From an uncultured Prevotella sp. (lineage in GTDB: Bacteria > Bacteroidota > Bacteroidia > Bacteroidales > Bacteroidaceae): a stretch of DNA of 64,000 nt. The position numbers and the translations under genes are program-made. Each line of letters begins with the position of its first letter. The first letter of the stretch is position 1. The DNA lies in the NCBI GenBank assembly GCA_900553465.1, contig USDT01000010.1:1-64000 (forward strand), written 5' to 3'. A model generated the notes under the pieces. It did not search any database and was not told the DNA's origin. It saw only the letters and a program-made list of their open reading frames with translations. Shown one piece after another: positions 8,778 to 18,584 of the stretch.

Positions 8778-9213
8778 TGCATAAATGAATAAATATGCAA
8801 AATTTGACGGTAAAAAATTTTGACAAAAATTTTTTTCAAAATAGAAAATCGTCACACCCCGGAAAGGCTTTTTCGCAACCGGGAAAAACGCACCGCACAC
8901 CCGCCGCCGGCACATCCTCCGGCGAAAGAGTCTTTTTGAGGCCGTGAAATGCATCATTTCATGGGCTGAAAAAGACCAGATTAGCACACGAAACAGGCAA
9001 TATCAGGGCCTGATAAAGGCTTTATCGCAGCACGAAAAGAAGCCTGTGAGACCGCCGGTAAGCACAAGGCGCTGACTGACAACAACTTGCGCAACCCTCT
9101 CAAAACTCGCGAATTTGCGACCGGAATATTTTTTCCGGAAAACAGAGGCACTCTCGTTGAGTTGAGAGAGAAACCGGAGCATGGCGCATACACTTTTTCT
9201 GCATAAATATGCA
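8778..9213 (+). repeat. Intergenic mosaic element E1 with 22-bp dyad array
   Basis: E1 lies between two divergent genes. The left module (8797-8851) is AT-rich, with TTTTGACAAAA. The central array (8907-9038) contains six 22-bp units in register, the clearest at 8995-9016. The right module (9071-9124) carries ACCCTCTCAAAACTCGCG and GAATTTGCGACCG, nearly identical to E6 and E8. The element is bounded by related palindromes, TGCATAAA...TATGCA at the left and TGCATAAATATGCA at 9200-9213. No ORF is conserved. The remaining flanks (8651-8777 and 9214-9331) show nothing else. Confidence 0.8.
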
Positions 9214-9331
9214 AAAGCCTGACGGATACACTGCATGGACACACGCCCGGACTGCGGAAGGCACGACAGATGCATGGCATAAAGAATTATAAAATATCAC
9301 AGACACATTATTACATGACAAAATTATTTGG

Positions 9332-9339
9332 TATTTTTG
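9332..9339 (+). promoter_or_regulatory. -7 box TATTTTTG upstream of the DUF4923-like gene
   Basis: The match to TAnnTTTG lies 26 bp before ATG 9365. No good -33 TTTG is present at the expected distance. Confidence 0.55.
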
Positions 9340-9364
9340 CCGCGCATAACAAAAAGACAACAAA

Positions 9365-9967
9365 ATGATGAAGAAAACAAGATTGATGCTCACAGCAATG
9401 CTGATGTGCATTTGCTGCATGAGCGCACAGGCACAGGGCCTCAAAGACATTCTGAACGGCATAAGCGACGTGGCCGGAAAACTCACAGGCAATTCTACAA
9501 CTACCGAGACAATAGTCGGCACATGGACTTACGACAGCCCGCAAATGAAACTTGAGAGCGACAACCTGCTGGCACAGCTGGGAAGCGCAGCAGCAAACTC
9601 GAAGGTAAACGACAAACTGAGCGACGTGTACAAGAAGGTGGGACTGGACAAGATAAGCATCACCTTCAACGCCGACAGCACATACAAATCGACCATAAAC
9701 GGCAAGGAGACTCAAGGTACATACTCGCTCGACACCGAAAACAAGACGCTCACAATGAAAACGCGCCTCGGACTGTCGTTCAAGACCAATGTGGAAGTGA
9801 GCGGCGACAAGATGACTCTGCTGTTCGAGTCGGAGAAACTCATGGACGGACTCAAGGCCGTTACCAACCTGGCGGCACAGGTGAACTCGACCGCATCGGT
9901 AGTTAACTCGCTCATAAGCAACTATAAGGGCATAAGCCTGGGCTTCAAACTCAAGAAGAGCGAGTGA
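9365..9967 (+). CDS. Secreted lipocalin-like protein (DUF4923-like)
   Basis: This 200-aa protein has a signal peptide (ending CMSAQAQG) and a mature domain with the lipocalin-like opening VGTWTYDSP. Alternating beta strands follow (FNADSTYKSTINGKETQGTYSLD), typical of small Bacteroidota beta-barrel proteins such as DUF4923; that family name is from memory. The protein probably binds a hydrophobic ligand in the periplasm, but this is inferred from fold only. The stop overlaps the GTG start of xerD (GTGA at 9964-9967), so the two are co-translated. Confidence 0.82.
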   Translation: MMKKTRLMLTAMLMCICCMSAQAQGLKDILNGISDVAGKLTGNSTTTETIVGTWTYDSPQMKLESDNLLAQLGSAAANSKVNDKLSDVYKKVGLDKISITFNADSTYKSTINGKETQGTYSLDTENKTLTMKTRLGLSFKTNVEVSGDKMTLLFESEKLMDGLKAVTNLAAQVNSTASVVNSLISNYKGISLGFKLKKSE

Positions 9968-10944
9968 GCGACGAGGTGAAGAACGACGACAGGCAGAAGA
10001 AGAACACGGCCGGCAGCACGACGACAAAAAAGTATCTGCGGTATCTGAAACTGGAGCGCAACTACTCGGCCAACACCATAGAGGCCTACCGCAACGACCT
10101 GGCTCACCTCGAACGCTACATGAAGCGCGAGGGACTGACGCCCGAAACGGTGAGGCGCGAGCATCTGGAACACTTCGCGGCAACGCTCCACGAGCACGGC
10201 ATAGGGCCGTCGTCGCAGGCAAGGATACTGAGCGGCGTGCGCTCGTTCTTCAAGTATCTGCAGATGGAAGGATACATAAGCGACGACCCTTCCGAACTGC
10301 TGGAGTGGCCTCACCTGGGCGAGCATCTGCCCGAAGTACTCACCACGGAGGAGATCGACCGCATGGAGGCAGCCATAGACCTGTCGAAACCGGAGGGCCA
10401 ACGCAACAAGGCGATAATAGAAGTGCTCTTCTCGTGCGGGCTGCGAGTGTCGGAACTCACCGCGCTGAAGCTGTCCGACCTTTTCATGAGCGACAATTTC
10501 GTACGCATAAAAGGTAAGGGACGCAAGGAGAGACTCGTGCCCATATCGGCCAAGGCGGTGAAGGAACTGAAGCTGTGGTTCATCGACCGCGACCGCATGA
10601 ACATAAAACCGGGCGAGGAGGATTTCATCTTTCTGAACCGGCGCGGGGCACATCTCACACGCACGATGATACTCATAATGATTAAACGATGCGCCGAGGC
10701 GGCCAGAATAGAGAAAACAGTGTCGCCGCACACGCTGCGCCACTCGTTCGCCACGGCACTGCTGAAGGGCGGAGCCGACCTGAGGGCCATACAGATGATG
10801 CTGGGACACGAAAGCATATCGACCACGGAGATATACACACACGTGGATATGACCACCCTCAGACAGGAGATACTGGAACACCATCCGCGCAACATAATGT
10901 ACGCCGAAAGGCAGAGAGAAAATGCGGCGGACGGAAAATCATAA
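9964..10944 (+). CDS. xerD: XerD-like tyrosine recombinase
   Basis: The 326-aa site-specific recombinase matches the chromosome-dimer-resolving XerC/XerD family in length. The N-terminal core-binding domain (about 20-105) includes NTIEAYRNDL. The catalytic domain has the full set: Arg161 (CGLRVSEL), Lys185 (KGKGRKER), His256-x-x-Arg259 (HTLRH), His282 (LGHES) and nucleophile Tyr291 (TEIYTHV). The start is GTG, overlapping the previous stop by 4 bp. No integrase-type partner genes or att repeats are nearby, so a housekeeping role is more likely than a mobile element. XerD is favoured over XerC because of LRHSFAT and the overall similarity, but this is not proven. Confidence 0.93.
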   Translation: MSDEVKNDDRQKKNTAGSTTTKKYLRYLKLERNYSANTIEAYRNDLAHLERYMKREGLTPETVRREHLEHFAATLHEHGIGPSSQARILSGVRSFFKYLQMEGYISDDPSELLEWPHLGEHLPEVLTTEEIDRMEAAIDLSKPEGQRNKAIIEVLFSCGLRVSELTALKLSDLFMSDNFVRIKGKGRKERLVPISAKAVKELKLWFIDRDRMNIKPGEEDFIFLNRRGAHLTRTMILIMIKRCAEAARIEKTVSPHTLRHSFATALLKGGADLRAIQMMLGHESISTTEIYTHVDMTTLRQEILEHHPRNIMYAERQRENAADGKS

Positions 10945-10949
10945 GGTAA

Positions 10950-11010
10950 GACAGAGACGCTTTTAAATGTTTAAACATTCATAAAAAAGTCTCTCTGCCT
11001 TTTTTATTGT
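10950..11010 (+). terminator. Terminator of the xerD transcript
   Basis: CAGAGAC near 10955 pairs imperfectly with GTCTCTCTG near 10989, followed by CCTTTTTTATTG. It sits just after the xerD stop. Confidence 0.6.
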
Positions 11011-11042
11011 CATCAATAGGCTTATGTTTAAATAAAAAGAGG

Positions 11043-11050
11043 TAAATTTG
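11043..11050 (+). promoter_or_regulatory. -7 box TAAATTTG of the M16 protease gene
   Basis: Exact TAnnTTTG match, 43 bp before ATG 11093; the -33 position is AT-rich without a clear TTTG. Confidence 0.6.
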
Positions 11051-11092
11051 CAACTTGAAAATATAACACATCAAAATTAAAGTCTATATTTT

Positions 11093-13906
11093 ATGAAACT
11101 AAGAAAGATCTTGGTGGCAGTCCTCGTATGTTTCGCAGGACTTGCACAAGCCCAGATGCAGATGCCCACAATACCGGTAGATCCGGACGTGCGCATAGGT
11201 AAACTGGACAACGGACTGACGTACTACATACGTCACAACAACTGGCCGGAGAACCGCGCCAACTTCTATATCGCCCAGAAAGTGGGTTCGATACAGGAGG
11301 AGGAGAGCCAGCGCGGTCTGGCACACTTCCTCGAGCACATGTGCTTCAACGGTACAAAGAACTTCGAGGGCAATGAGGTCATGAGATACTGCGAGAGTAT
11401 CGGCGTGAAGTTCGGACGCGACCTGAACGCATACACCTCAATAGACCAGACTGTGTACAACATCTCCAACGTACCGACCGACCGTCAGTCGGCTCTCGAC
11501 TCTTGCCTGCTCATACTGCACGACTGGGCAAGCGAGCTGACACTCGACCCGAAAGAGATAGACAAGGAGCGCGGAGTGATTCACGACGAGTGGCGCATGC
11601 GTTCAAGCGCATCGGGCCGTATGTTCGAGCGTAACCTGCCGAATCTCTATCCGGGTTCCAAATACGGTCAGCGCTATCCTATCGGTCTGATGAGCGTAAT
11701 CGACAACTTCAAGCCGAAGGAACTGATAGACTACTACCACAAATGGTATCATCCGCAGAACCAGGGCATTATCGTTGTCGGCGATGTTGACGTAGATCAC
11801 GTAGAGGCTGAGATAAAGAAGCTCTTCGGAGACATAAAGAATCCGGAGAACGCAGCACCTGTTGTTGACGAGCCTGTGCCCGACAACGCCGAGCCTATCG
11901 TCATTATCGACAAGGATAAGGAGCAGCGCAACAACATGCTCGAGGTGATGATAAAGCACGATGTGTTCCCTGACTCACTGAAGAACACCATGGCTTATAT
12001 GGTATATCAGTATGTCAAGGACGCTGCCGTGAGCATGCTTAACAACCGATTCACCGAGGCTGCGCTCAATGCCGACTGCCCTTACGTGAACGCTATGACA
12101 AGCGACGGCACCTACATCTTCGCAAAGACAAAGGACGCATTCGACTTAGGCATCGCTCCGAAGGACATGAGCAAGACAGCCGACGCGCTGAAGGCTGCAT
12201 TCGTAGAGGCACGCCGCGCCGCTGAGTTCGGATTCACCGCTACTGAATACGAGCGCTACAGACAAGACTATCTGAGCTCGCTCGACAAGCAGTACAGTAA
12301 CAAGGACAAACGCTACAACGAGCAGTTCTACAGCCAGTATCTTGGAAACTTCCTCACAAACGAACCTATTCCTTCGATAGATTTCACCTATCAGACAATG
12401 AAGCAGGTTGTGCCGATGATTCCGGTAGATGCTGTCAATCAGGTAATGAAGGAGCTTGTGCCGGCCAACGACAGCAATCTCGTGATACTGAACTTCAACA
12501 TCGAGAAAGAAGGCAACGTTTATCCTACAAAAGAAGCGCTGCTGGGAGCCCTCAAGGCTGCACGTGCCGAGCAGATAACCGCATACGTGGACAACGTGAA
12601 GAACGAACCGCTCATAGCCGAGAAACCGAAAGCCGGAACAATAAAGAGCGAGAAGAAGAACGACAAGTTCGGATATACAGAGCTGAAACTCTCTAACGGT
12701 GCCACAGTGGTACTGAAGAAGACAGACCTGAAGAAAGACCAGGTGCTGCTCAAAGGTGAAAGCCTCGGAGGTGAATCGCTCTACGGAGAGAGCGACTACG
12801 TGAACCTGAAGGTGTTCGACGACGTAATCGCATCGAGCGGACTCGGATCGTTCTCAACGACCGAACTGAGCAAGGCGCTCGCCGGAAAGATTGCCAACGT
12901 AAATCTGACAAGCGGCGGACACATGCACATAGACGGTTCGTCAACTCCTAAGGACGTTGAGACAATGATGCAGCTGCTCTATCTCTACTTCACAAACATC
13001 AACAAAGACCAGAAGTCGTTCGACAACCTCATGAAACAGTATGAGGTAGTTCTGAAGAACCGCTCACTCTCACCGGATGTTGCACTGAGCGACTCGCTCA
13101 CAGCAACAATGTACGGCCACAACCCACGTCTCAAACCGCTGGTTGTTGAAGACCTGCCGAAGGTAAGCTACGACCGCATCCTTCAGATTGCAAAGGAGCG
13201 CACATCAAACGCTTCTGAATGGACATTCACATTCATAGGCAACTTCGACGAGGATTCCATCCGCCCGCTCATCTGCCAGTACATCGCATCTCTGCCGGTT
13301 AAAGGCAAGATAGAGAAAGGCAAGGTAACATCAATCATACAGAAGGGTGAGATCGTAAACGAGTTCAAACGCAAGCAGGAGACTCCGCAGGCTACAGCCT
13401 ACATGATATGGAACAACTACAAGATGCCGTACACTCTCGAGAATTCCGTACGCGCAGACATCGCCGGACAGGTGCTGTCGATGATCTATCTGAAGAAGAT
13501 ACGTGAGGAAGAGAGCGCTGCTTACTCAGTAGGCGCACAGGGCATTGCCTCAATATTTATCGACAAGTCACACCGCATCACACTCTTCGCTTACTGCCCG
13601 ATGAACCCTGACAAGAAGGAACTGGCCGTGAAGATAATGAACGAAGAGGTGAAGAACCTCACAAAGACATGCGACGAAAGCATGCTCAAGAAGGTTAAGG
13701 ACGTGATGTTGAAGGATATCGACGACAAGAGCAAGACAAACAACTACTGGCTCAGCGTGATAGACACTTACCGTAATAACGGCATTGATATGTACACCGA
13801 CGCCAAGAAGACCGTAGAGGCTCAGACCACTCAGAGCATCTGCGACTTCATGAAGGAATTCCTCAAGCCGGGCAACCACATCTCTGTTATAATGATGCCG
13901 GAATAA
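11093..13906 (+). CDS. M16 family zinc metalloprotease (insulinase/PqqL-type), secreted
   Basis: This 937-aa protein has a signal peptide (MKLRKILVAVLVCFAG, cleaved before QMQMP) and two M16 halves. The active half holds the inverted zinc motif HFLEH (78-82) with a downstream Glu, about 75 residues later. The second half (about 500-930) is inactive, as in PqqL and insulinase-like enzymes. It contains the typical LGSFSTTELSKALAGK and the late R/Y segment EESAAYSVGAQG. It probably degrades peptides in the periplasm. The gene is monocistronic, with its own promoter and a strong terminator. In Bacteroidota these enzymes sometimes occur as M16 pairs; here there is only this fused form. Confidence 0.95.
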   Translation: MKLRKILVAVLVCFAGLAQAQMQMPTIPVDPDVRIGKLDNGLTYYIRHNNWPENRANFYIAQKVGSIQEEESQRGLAHFLEHMCFNGTKNFEGNEVMRYCESIGVKFGRDLNAYTSIDQTVYNISNVPTDRQSALDSCLLILHDWASELTLDPKEIDKERGVIHDEWRMRSSASGRMFERNLPNLYPGSKYGQRYPIGLMSVIDNFKPKELIDYYHKWYHPQNQGIIVVGDVDVDHVEAEIKKLFGDIKNPENAAPVVDEPVPDNAEPIVIIDKDKEQRNNMLEVMIKHDVFPDSLKNTMAYMVYQYVKDAAVSMLNNRFTEAALNADCPYVNAMTSDGTYIFAKTKDAFDLGIAPKDMSKTADALKAAFVEARRAAEFGFTATEYERYRQDYLSSLDKQYSNKDKRYNEQFYSQYLGNFLTNEPIPSIDFTYQTMKQVVPMIPVDAVNQVMKELVPANDSNLVILNFNIEKEGNVYPTKEALLGALKAARAEQITAYVDNVKNEPLIAEKPKAGTIKSEKKNDKFGYTELKLSNGATVVLKKTDLKKDQVLLKGESLGGESLYGESDYVNLKVFDDVIASSGLGSFSTTELSKALAGKIANVNLTSGGHMHIDGSSTPKDVETMMQLLYLYFTNINKDQKSFDNLMKQYEVVLKNRSLSPDVALSDSLTATMYGHNPRLKPLVVEDLPKVSYDRILQIAKERTSNASEWTFTFIGNFDEDSIRPLICQYIASLPVKGKIEKGKVTSIIQKGEIVNEFKRKQETPQATAYMIWNNYKMPYTLENSVRADIAGQVLSMIYLKKIREEESAAYSVGAQGIASIFIDKSHRITLFAYCPMNPDKKELAVKIMNEEVKNLTKTCDESMLKKVKDVMLKDIDDKSKTNNYWLSVIDTYRNNGIDMYTDAKKTVEAQTTQSICDFMKEFLKPGNHISVIMMPE

Positions 13907-13989
13907 GAACAACAGCGCACGGCCCACTGCCGGCGCTCTAAATAGTCTGCACGGAGCATCCGGAAACGGAGCGACCGACAGCCTGAAAC

Positions 13990-14030
13990 GAAAATCCCCG
14001 AAGATCATGAACGGTCTTCGGGGATTTTCA
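13990..14030 (+). terminator. Terminator of the M16 protease gene
   Basis: A 14-bp perfect stem (AAAATCCCCGAAGA with TCTTCGGGGATTTT) ends in TTTTCATTTAT; being A/T-flanked it could act in both directions. Confidence 0.9.
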
Positions 14031-14109
14031 TTTATATATACACGAGGCATACATCTATTGGAACGGCTGCGGAATATGCCTTCACAGCAATAATACTTGA
14101 AAAGCGGAA

Positions 14110-14700
14110 AATCAGCATGGTTTGCTTTTGACGGAAAGCTACGGCGTCATTGCCGCATCAATGTTATTGTCAGCCGATGAAGGGAAACAATACGTGCTGC
14201 TTTCAATTTATAACCGGTTTTTGATTTTTCGCCCCGAGTTTCCGATTCTACCCCGAAAAATAAGCGAGTTTTTTTGTGCCGGCTCTACGTCGGACGCAAA
14301 TTCGCGAGTCATGAGAGGCTTACGCAAGTTATTGAGCGCTAAAGACTTACATTTAAAGACCATTCTTTCGTCCTGCGATAAGCACCGTTTCATGGTCCGT
14401 TTAAGCCCATATCAGGGGCTGAAACGCTTGATATCATGCCATGATACGGGCTTAAACGGACCGTAATATGGGCATTATCGGAACACGAGGCGGATTGTTC
14501 CGCACTATCAGACAGGGTATATGGAAATGTGGAAAACGCTGAAAGAACCTTTATTGTATAGGTTTTAACATTTCCTTACACCTCTTTTCCGAATTTATTT
14601 TGTCAAAAAAAAGTCAAGAAAAACCGTAAGTCTGTCCTCTGAGTTTTCACTAAGGATGCTTATATCGGAGGTAGGGAAATACCCGAAAAGGATGTAAAAG
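14110..14700 (-). repeat. Intergenic mosaic element E2 with 22-bp dyad array
   Basis: E2 lies in minus polarity between the convergent M16 protease and secDF genes. The right module (14230-14341) includes TACCCCGAAAAATAAGCG, then CGCAAATTCGCGAGTCATGA. The array (14360-14491) has six units, best seen at 14404-14425 and 14426-14447. The left module (14570-14660) includes ATTTATTTTGTC and AAAAGTCAAGAAAAACCG, matching E3, E5 and E7. No ORF or terminal repeat is evident, and edges are approximate. Confidence 0.8.
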
Positions 14701-15410
14701 CCACAGAACGGATGGTTTATCTGCTGTGGCAATTTGAATTTATTACTACAGCATAGAAACGCTCTTATCACGCAATAAAAGCACTGATTCTGAAGAATAA
14801 AAACGCTGTTACCGAAGGATAAGTGCCATGTCATTATCTGCACCACCCCACTTAATCCGGAAGTTTCGCGCCATTATACGACGCTTCACATATAAAAGCA
14901 GGTCCGACCGGGTTTTCATTGCCTCCACATACCGGATGACTGCCGTATCCTTATTCCGACTAAGACGGACCGGAAACACACGTACGTCAGACAGCGGCCC
15001 CCTACTTCGTCACCTCAAAGTGCCTTTCTGATACTGCGGGTCCTTCTTTTATCCGTCAAAACAAAACATTCTTCACGCCACACCTTATTATATATATAAC
15101 GCCTGAAGATGATTTACTCTATATCGGAACATGCGTGGACGGCAGGCACCTCATGGTTCAACATCCGTCAGAACAGCCGTTCCGGCGCGATAAAAGCCAC
15201 GATACGGGCCATCCGGCACAACCGTCCGTCAGCGCACGGTCATTGGCGTGGAGGCGTTATAAACGGCAAAGAAACGTCGGACAGAATGTCAGCGAACAAC
15301 GCAAAGGACGCCATCCATAAGAAAAAAAGCATGGTCTGGCGGTATGAGACACAGCTCTGTACGTAAAGACATATCGTCACAGGCACAAGCGTCATGACTC
15401 TGCGGGCATG
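14701..15410 (+). other. Intergenic stretch with no recognised feature
   Basis: About 700 bp between E2 and the secDF terminator. I see no gene: short frames here lack initiation context and any family resemblance. There is no tRNA-like fold and no TAnnTTTG promoter leading to a gene. It may contain decayed repeat material. Confidence 0.5.
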
Positions 15411-15450
15411 AAAAAAGGTCGCATCCCAGAAACGGGATACGACCTTTTGA
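15411..15450 (-). terminator. Terminator of secDF
   Basis: AAAAGGTCG-CATCCC pairs with GGGAT-ACGACCTTTT around a short loop; on the minus strand it ends in a run of six T, 27 bp after the secDF stop. Confidence 0.88.
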
Positions 15451-15476
15451 TATGAAATTATGAAAAAATCGTCTTA

Positions 15477-18464
15477 TCAAGCATTTGCTGCTGCTTCCTC
15501 ATTACGGATCTTACGACCGAGTGTGAGGTAAGCAATAGGAGCTGCAATGAATATTGAAGACAGCGTACCGAATACAACACCGAGGATCATTGCGAACGAG
15601 AAGCTGCGGATGCTCTCACCTCCGAAGAAGAAGATACACAGCAACACGATGAGTGTTGAGAACGAGGTGTTGATTGTACGTGCGAGTGTCTCGTTCAGAG
15701 AATCGTTGAACAGTGTCTGCAGATCGCGCTTCTTGTAGAGTGTGAGGTTCTCACGGATACGGTCGAACACAACCACCTTATCGTTGATTGAGTAACCGAT
15801 AACCGTCAGTATGGCTCCGATGAACGTCTGGTCAATCTCGAGTGAGAACGGAACAATACCCCAAAGGAGTGAATAGAAACCTATTACAATCAATGCATCC
15901 AGTGCCAACGCAACCGTTGAACCTACAGAGAAGGCAACATTGTGGAAGCGGATGAGAATGTAAAGGAAGATCGCAACAAGAGCGAGCAGCACACTGATGA
16001 TGGCGCCGTTGGTGATGTCCTTGGCAACAGCCGGTCCCACCTTGGTACTGCTTATGATAGAACCACCGGCACGAACATCCGGGTTCTTGAATACTTCAAC
16101 ACTCTTCTGTGTAACCATTCCGGCATCAGAAAGACCCTTGAACAGGATGTTCTCAACCTCGTTGTCAACAGAAGGATTGTTAGACTCTATCTTGTAGTTT
16201 GTCGAGATACGTATTGTCTTGTGGTCAGTACCGAGGGCAAGGGCGCTCACCGTACTGTTGGGGAACAACGGACGCAAAGCTGCCGAAACCTGCTCCGGCT
16301 CAACTGCCTGCTCAAGTTTCACTACATAGTTGCGGCCACCGGTGAAGTCGATGCTCTTGCTGAGTCCACGCATGATGAACGAAGCGCAAATCACAACGAC
16401 GAAGATTATCGCAACAGTGCGTGTCTTCTTATACATTCCCATGAATGGGACATGGAGTCCCTGCATGAAGTTGCGCGAAATGCGGGTTGTGAAGGTCTGG
16501 TTGAGCCACTTGTCTTTCTTCATGCGGTTCTCGTAAACAAGACGTGTGAGGAACACAGCTGTGAAGAATGAGCAGCAGATACCGATTATCAATGTGGTTG
16601 CGAAACCACGGATAGGACCTGTACCGAATACATAAAGGATAATACCTGTTATGATTGAAGTGAGGTTTGAGTCGAAGATGGCCGAGAAGGCGTTGCTATA
16701 ACCAAGCGAGAGAGCCTTGCGGACATCCAGTCCCTTGCGGAGTTCCTCTTTTGTTCTTTCATATATAAGCACGTTGGCATCGACCGCCATACCCAACGAA
16801 AGCACAATACCGGCAATACCAGGCATGGTAAGTGCGGCTTGGAATGACGTTAGAATTCCCAGCGTGAAGAAGAAGTTAACGAACAGTGCGGCGTTGGCCA
16901 TCATGCCCGGAATGAAGTCGTACATGACAACCATATAGATCATAAGGATCACAAAAGCCACAACGAATGAGATAAGTCCCTGCTGGATTGACTGAGCACC
17001 GAGTGAAGGGCCTACAACTTCTTCCTGAACGATACGTGCAGGAGCAGGCATACGTCCTGACTTAAGAGTGTTGGCAAGGTCTTTTGTATCTTCGATTGTG
17101 AAGTTACCTGTAATAGAAGAGCTACCACCGGAGATTTCACCAAGAATACGCGGTGAAGAATAAACAGTGCCGTCAAGCACAATTGCTATTGCCTTTCCGA
17201 TGTTGGCTTTTGTCAGAGCAGCCCAACGACGGGCACCTTCTGAATTCATCTTCATGCTTACTTCAGGAGCACCAGTAATGTGGTTGAACTCATCTGAAGC
17301 CTCTGTGATAACATCTCCCTCAAGCGGAGCGCGTCCGTTGGTAGATGTAACCTTCATAGCATGGAGCTCATACATGTTCTTCACATTCAGAGCATCGCTT
17401 GCCTTGGCACTCCAAAGCAGTCTGCAGTCTGAAGGAAGAATCTTCTTAGCCATTGCAGAATAGATAATCTTGTTAACTTCTGCTGTATCAAGAACGTTTG
17501 CATAACCTACCAAGCTGAGTGAGCCTGCACCTGTTGTGGTGAGCATAGAAAGCAGCGGGTTGGCCTTCTTTGCCTCTGCAGATACTCTTGTAGCTGAAGT
17601 CTTGGCAGCTTCGCCAGCCTTGTTGGCAAGTTTGAACTTGCTGTTCTGTGTCTTGGCAGCAGCTTCTTTCTTGGCAGCTGTAGTATCAACTGCGGCAGTG
17701 TCAGTAGTTTCTGAGTTATTGTTAGCCAGTGTCTGGTCTATCTGAACGAGGTAAGGAATTATTTCCTCGGCATTGTATGTCTCCCAGAATTCGAGGTTGG
17801 CGCTTCCCTGGAGGAGGCGGCGGATACGCTCAGGTTCGCGGATACCAGGCATTTCAACCATGATACGGCCTTCCTGTCCTTCGAGTTTCTGGATGTTGGG
17901 CTGAACAACACCGAACTTGTCTATACGTGTGCGGACAACAGTGAAAGAGTTGTCTATCGCAGCCTGTATCTCTTCACGGAGCACTTTCTCCACTTCGCTG
18001 TCAGAGCTGTTTGGCGAAACCTTGCCCTGAAGTCTCTGTGTTGCGAAGATTTCAGAGAGGTGATGGCCGGGAGCGTTTTTCTTGTATGCCTCGATAAACA
18101 GGCTCAAGAAGTCTTTCTGACTAGACTCTTCCTCTGCCTTGGCTTCGTTGATTGACTTCACGAAAGCAGCGTCGGTCTTATATTCAGCGAGCGCAGTCAC
18201 TACATCCGGAACACTTACTTCGAGGATAACATTCATACCGCCCTTAAGGTCAAGGCCGAGTCCAATCTGTGTCTCAAGGCAATCCTGATAAGAATAAATT
18301 CCGAGATACTTCACAGAGTCTTTGTAGTCCTGCTGTGCAATCGGGTCTTTTATCTTTGCCATCTGGCTGTCATAATAGCTTGTGGCAACCGAGAATGACA
18401 AATAAAAGATGCTTGCAAGCGTCAACAAGACAGCTGTTACAATTACAATTCCTTTGTTTTGCAT
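15477..18464 (-). CDS. secDF: Protein translocase subunit SecDF (SecD-SecF fusion)
   Basis: The 995-aa inner-membrane RND protein uses the proton gradient to help Sec-dependent export from the periplasmic side. The N-terminal TM helix is followed by the SecD P1 region, with GLDLKGGMNVILEV and PGIREPERIRRLLQGSANLEFW. Residues 240-310 form an Ala/Lys/Thr-rich insert of low complexity. Then come SecD TM2-6 (VGPSLGAQSIQQG, GMAVDANVLIYERTKEE) and SecF, from about 660 (GRNYVVKLEQ, IGYSINDKVVVFDRIREN). The fused form of about 1000 aa is normal for Bacteroidota. It has its own promoter box and terminator. Confidence 0.98.
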   Translation of the reverse strand: MQNKGIVIVTAVLLTLASIFYLSFSVATSYYDSQMAKIKDPIAQQDYKDSVKYLGIYSYQDCLETQIGLGLDLKGGMNVILEVSVPDVVTALAEYKTDAAFVKSINEAKAEEESSQKDFLSLFIEAYKKNAPGHHLSEIFATQRLQGKVSPNSSDSEVEKVLREEIQAAIDNSFTVVRTRIDKFGVVQPNIQKLEGQEGRIMVEMPGIREPERIRRLLQGSANLEFWETYNAEEIIPYLVQIDQTLANNNSETTDTAAVDTTAAKKEAAAKTQNSKFKLANKAGEAAKTSATRVSAEAKKANPLLSMLTTTGAGSLSLVGYANVLDTAEVNKIIYSAMAKKILPSDCRLLWSAKASDALNVKNMYELHAMKVTSTNGRAPLEGDVITEASDEFNHITGAPEVSMKMNSEGARRWAALTKANIGKAIAIVLDGTVYSSPRILGEISGGSSSITGNFTIEDTKDLANTLKSGRMPAPARIVQEEVVGPSLGAQSIQQGLISFVVAFVILMIYMVVMYDFIPGMMANAALFVNFFFTLGILTSFQAALTMPGIAGIVLSLGMAVDANVLIYERTKEELRKGLDVRKALSLGYSNAFSAIFDSNLTSIITGIILYVFGTGPIRGFATTLIIGICCSFFTAVFLTRLVYENRMKKDKWLNQTFTTRISRNFMQGLHVPFMGMYKKTRTVAIIFVVVICASFIMRGLSKSIDFTGGRNYVVKLEQAVEPEQVSAALRPLFPNSTVSALALGTDHKTIRISTNYKIESNNPSVDNEVENILFKGLSDAGMVTQKSVEVFKNPDVRAGGSIISSTKVGPAVAKDITNGAIISVLLALVAIFLYILIRFHNVAFSVGSTVALALDALIVIGFYSLLWGIVPFSLEIDQTFIGAILTVIGYSINDKVVVFDRIRENLTLYKKRDLQTLFNDSLNETLARTINTSFSTLIVLLCIFFFGGESIRSFSFAMILGVVFGTLSSIFIAAPIAYLTLGRKIRNEEAAANA

Positions 18465-18511
18465 TTTGATTTATTATTATTAATTATTTTATTTTTCTAT
18501 GTATAGACGTG

Positions 18512-18519
18512 CAAAGATA
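18512..18519 (-). promoter_or_regulatory. -7 box TATCTTTG of secDF
   Basis: Minus-strand TAnnTTTG match 48 bp upstream of the secDF ATG; no convincing -33 TTTG. Confidence 0.6.
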
Positions 18520-18584
18520 ATATTTTTTTCACATTACGAAAAATTTATGCACTTAATTATGTATATTTTAAGGCATTATGAAGT

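Noticed and set aside
9200..9213. A dif recombination site near xerD (palindrome TGCATAAATATGCA)
   Set aside because: The palindrome is 14 bp, recurs at other elements, and lacks the two 11-bp arms and 6-bp centre of a dif site.
9100..9522. Minus-strand ORF of 140 aa crossing element E1
   Set aside because: It overlaps the promoter and signal peptide of the real gene on plus and has no counterpart in other elements.
14122..14466. ORF of 114 aa inside element E2
   Set aside because: The frame is not conserved in E3, E5 or E7; the similarity between copies is at DNA level only.
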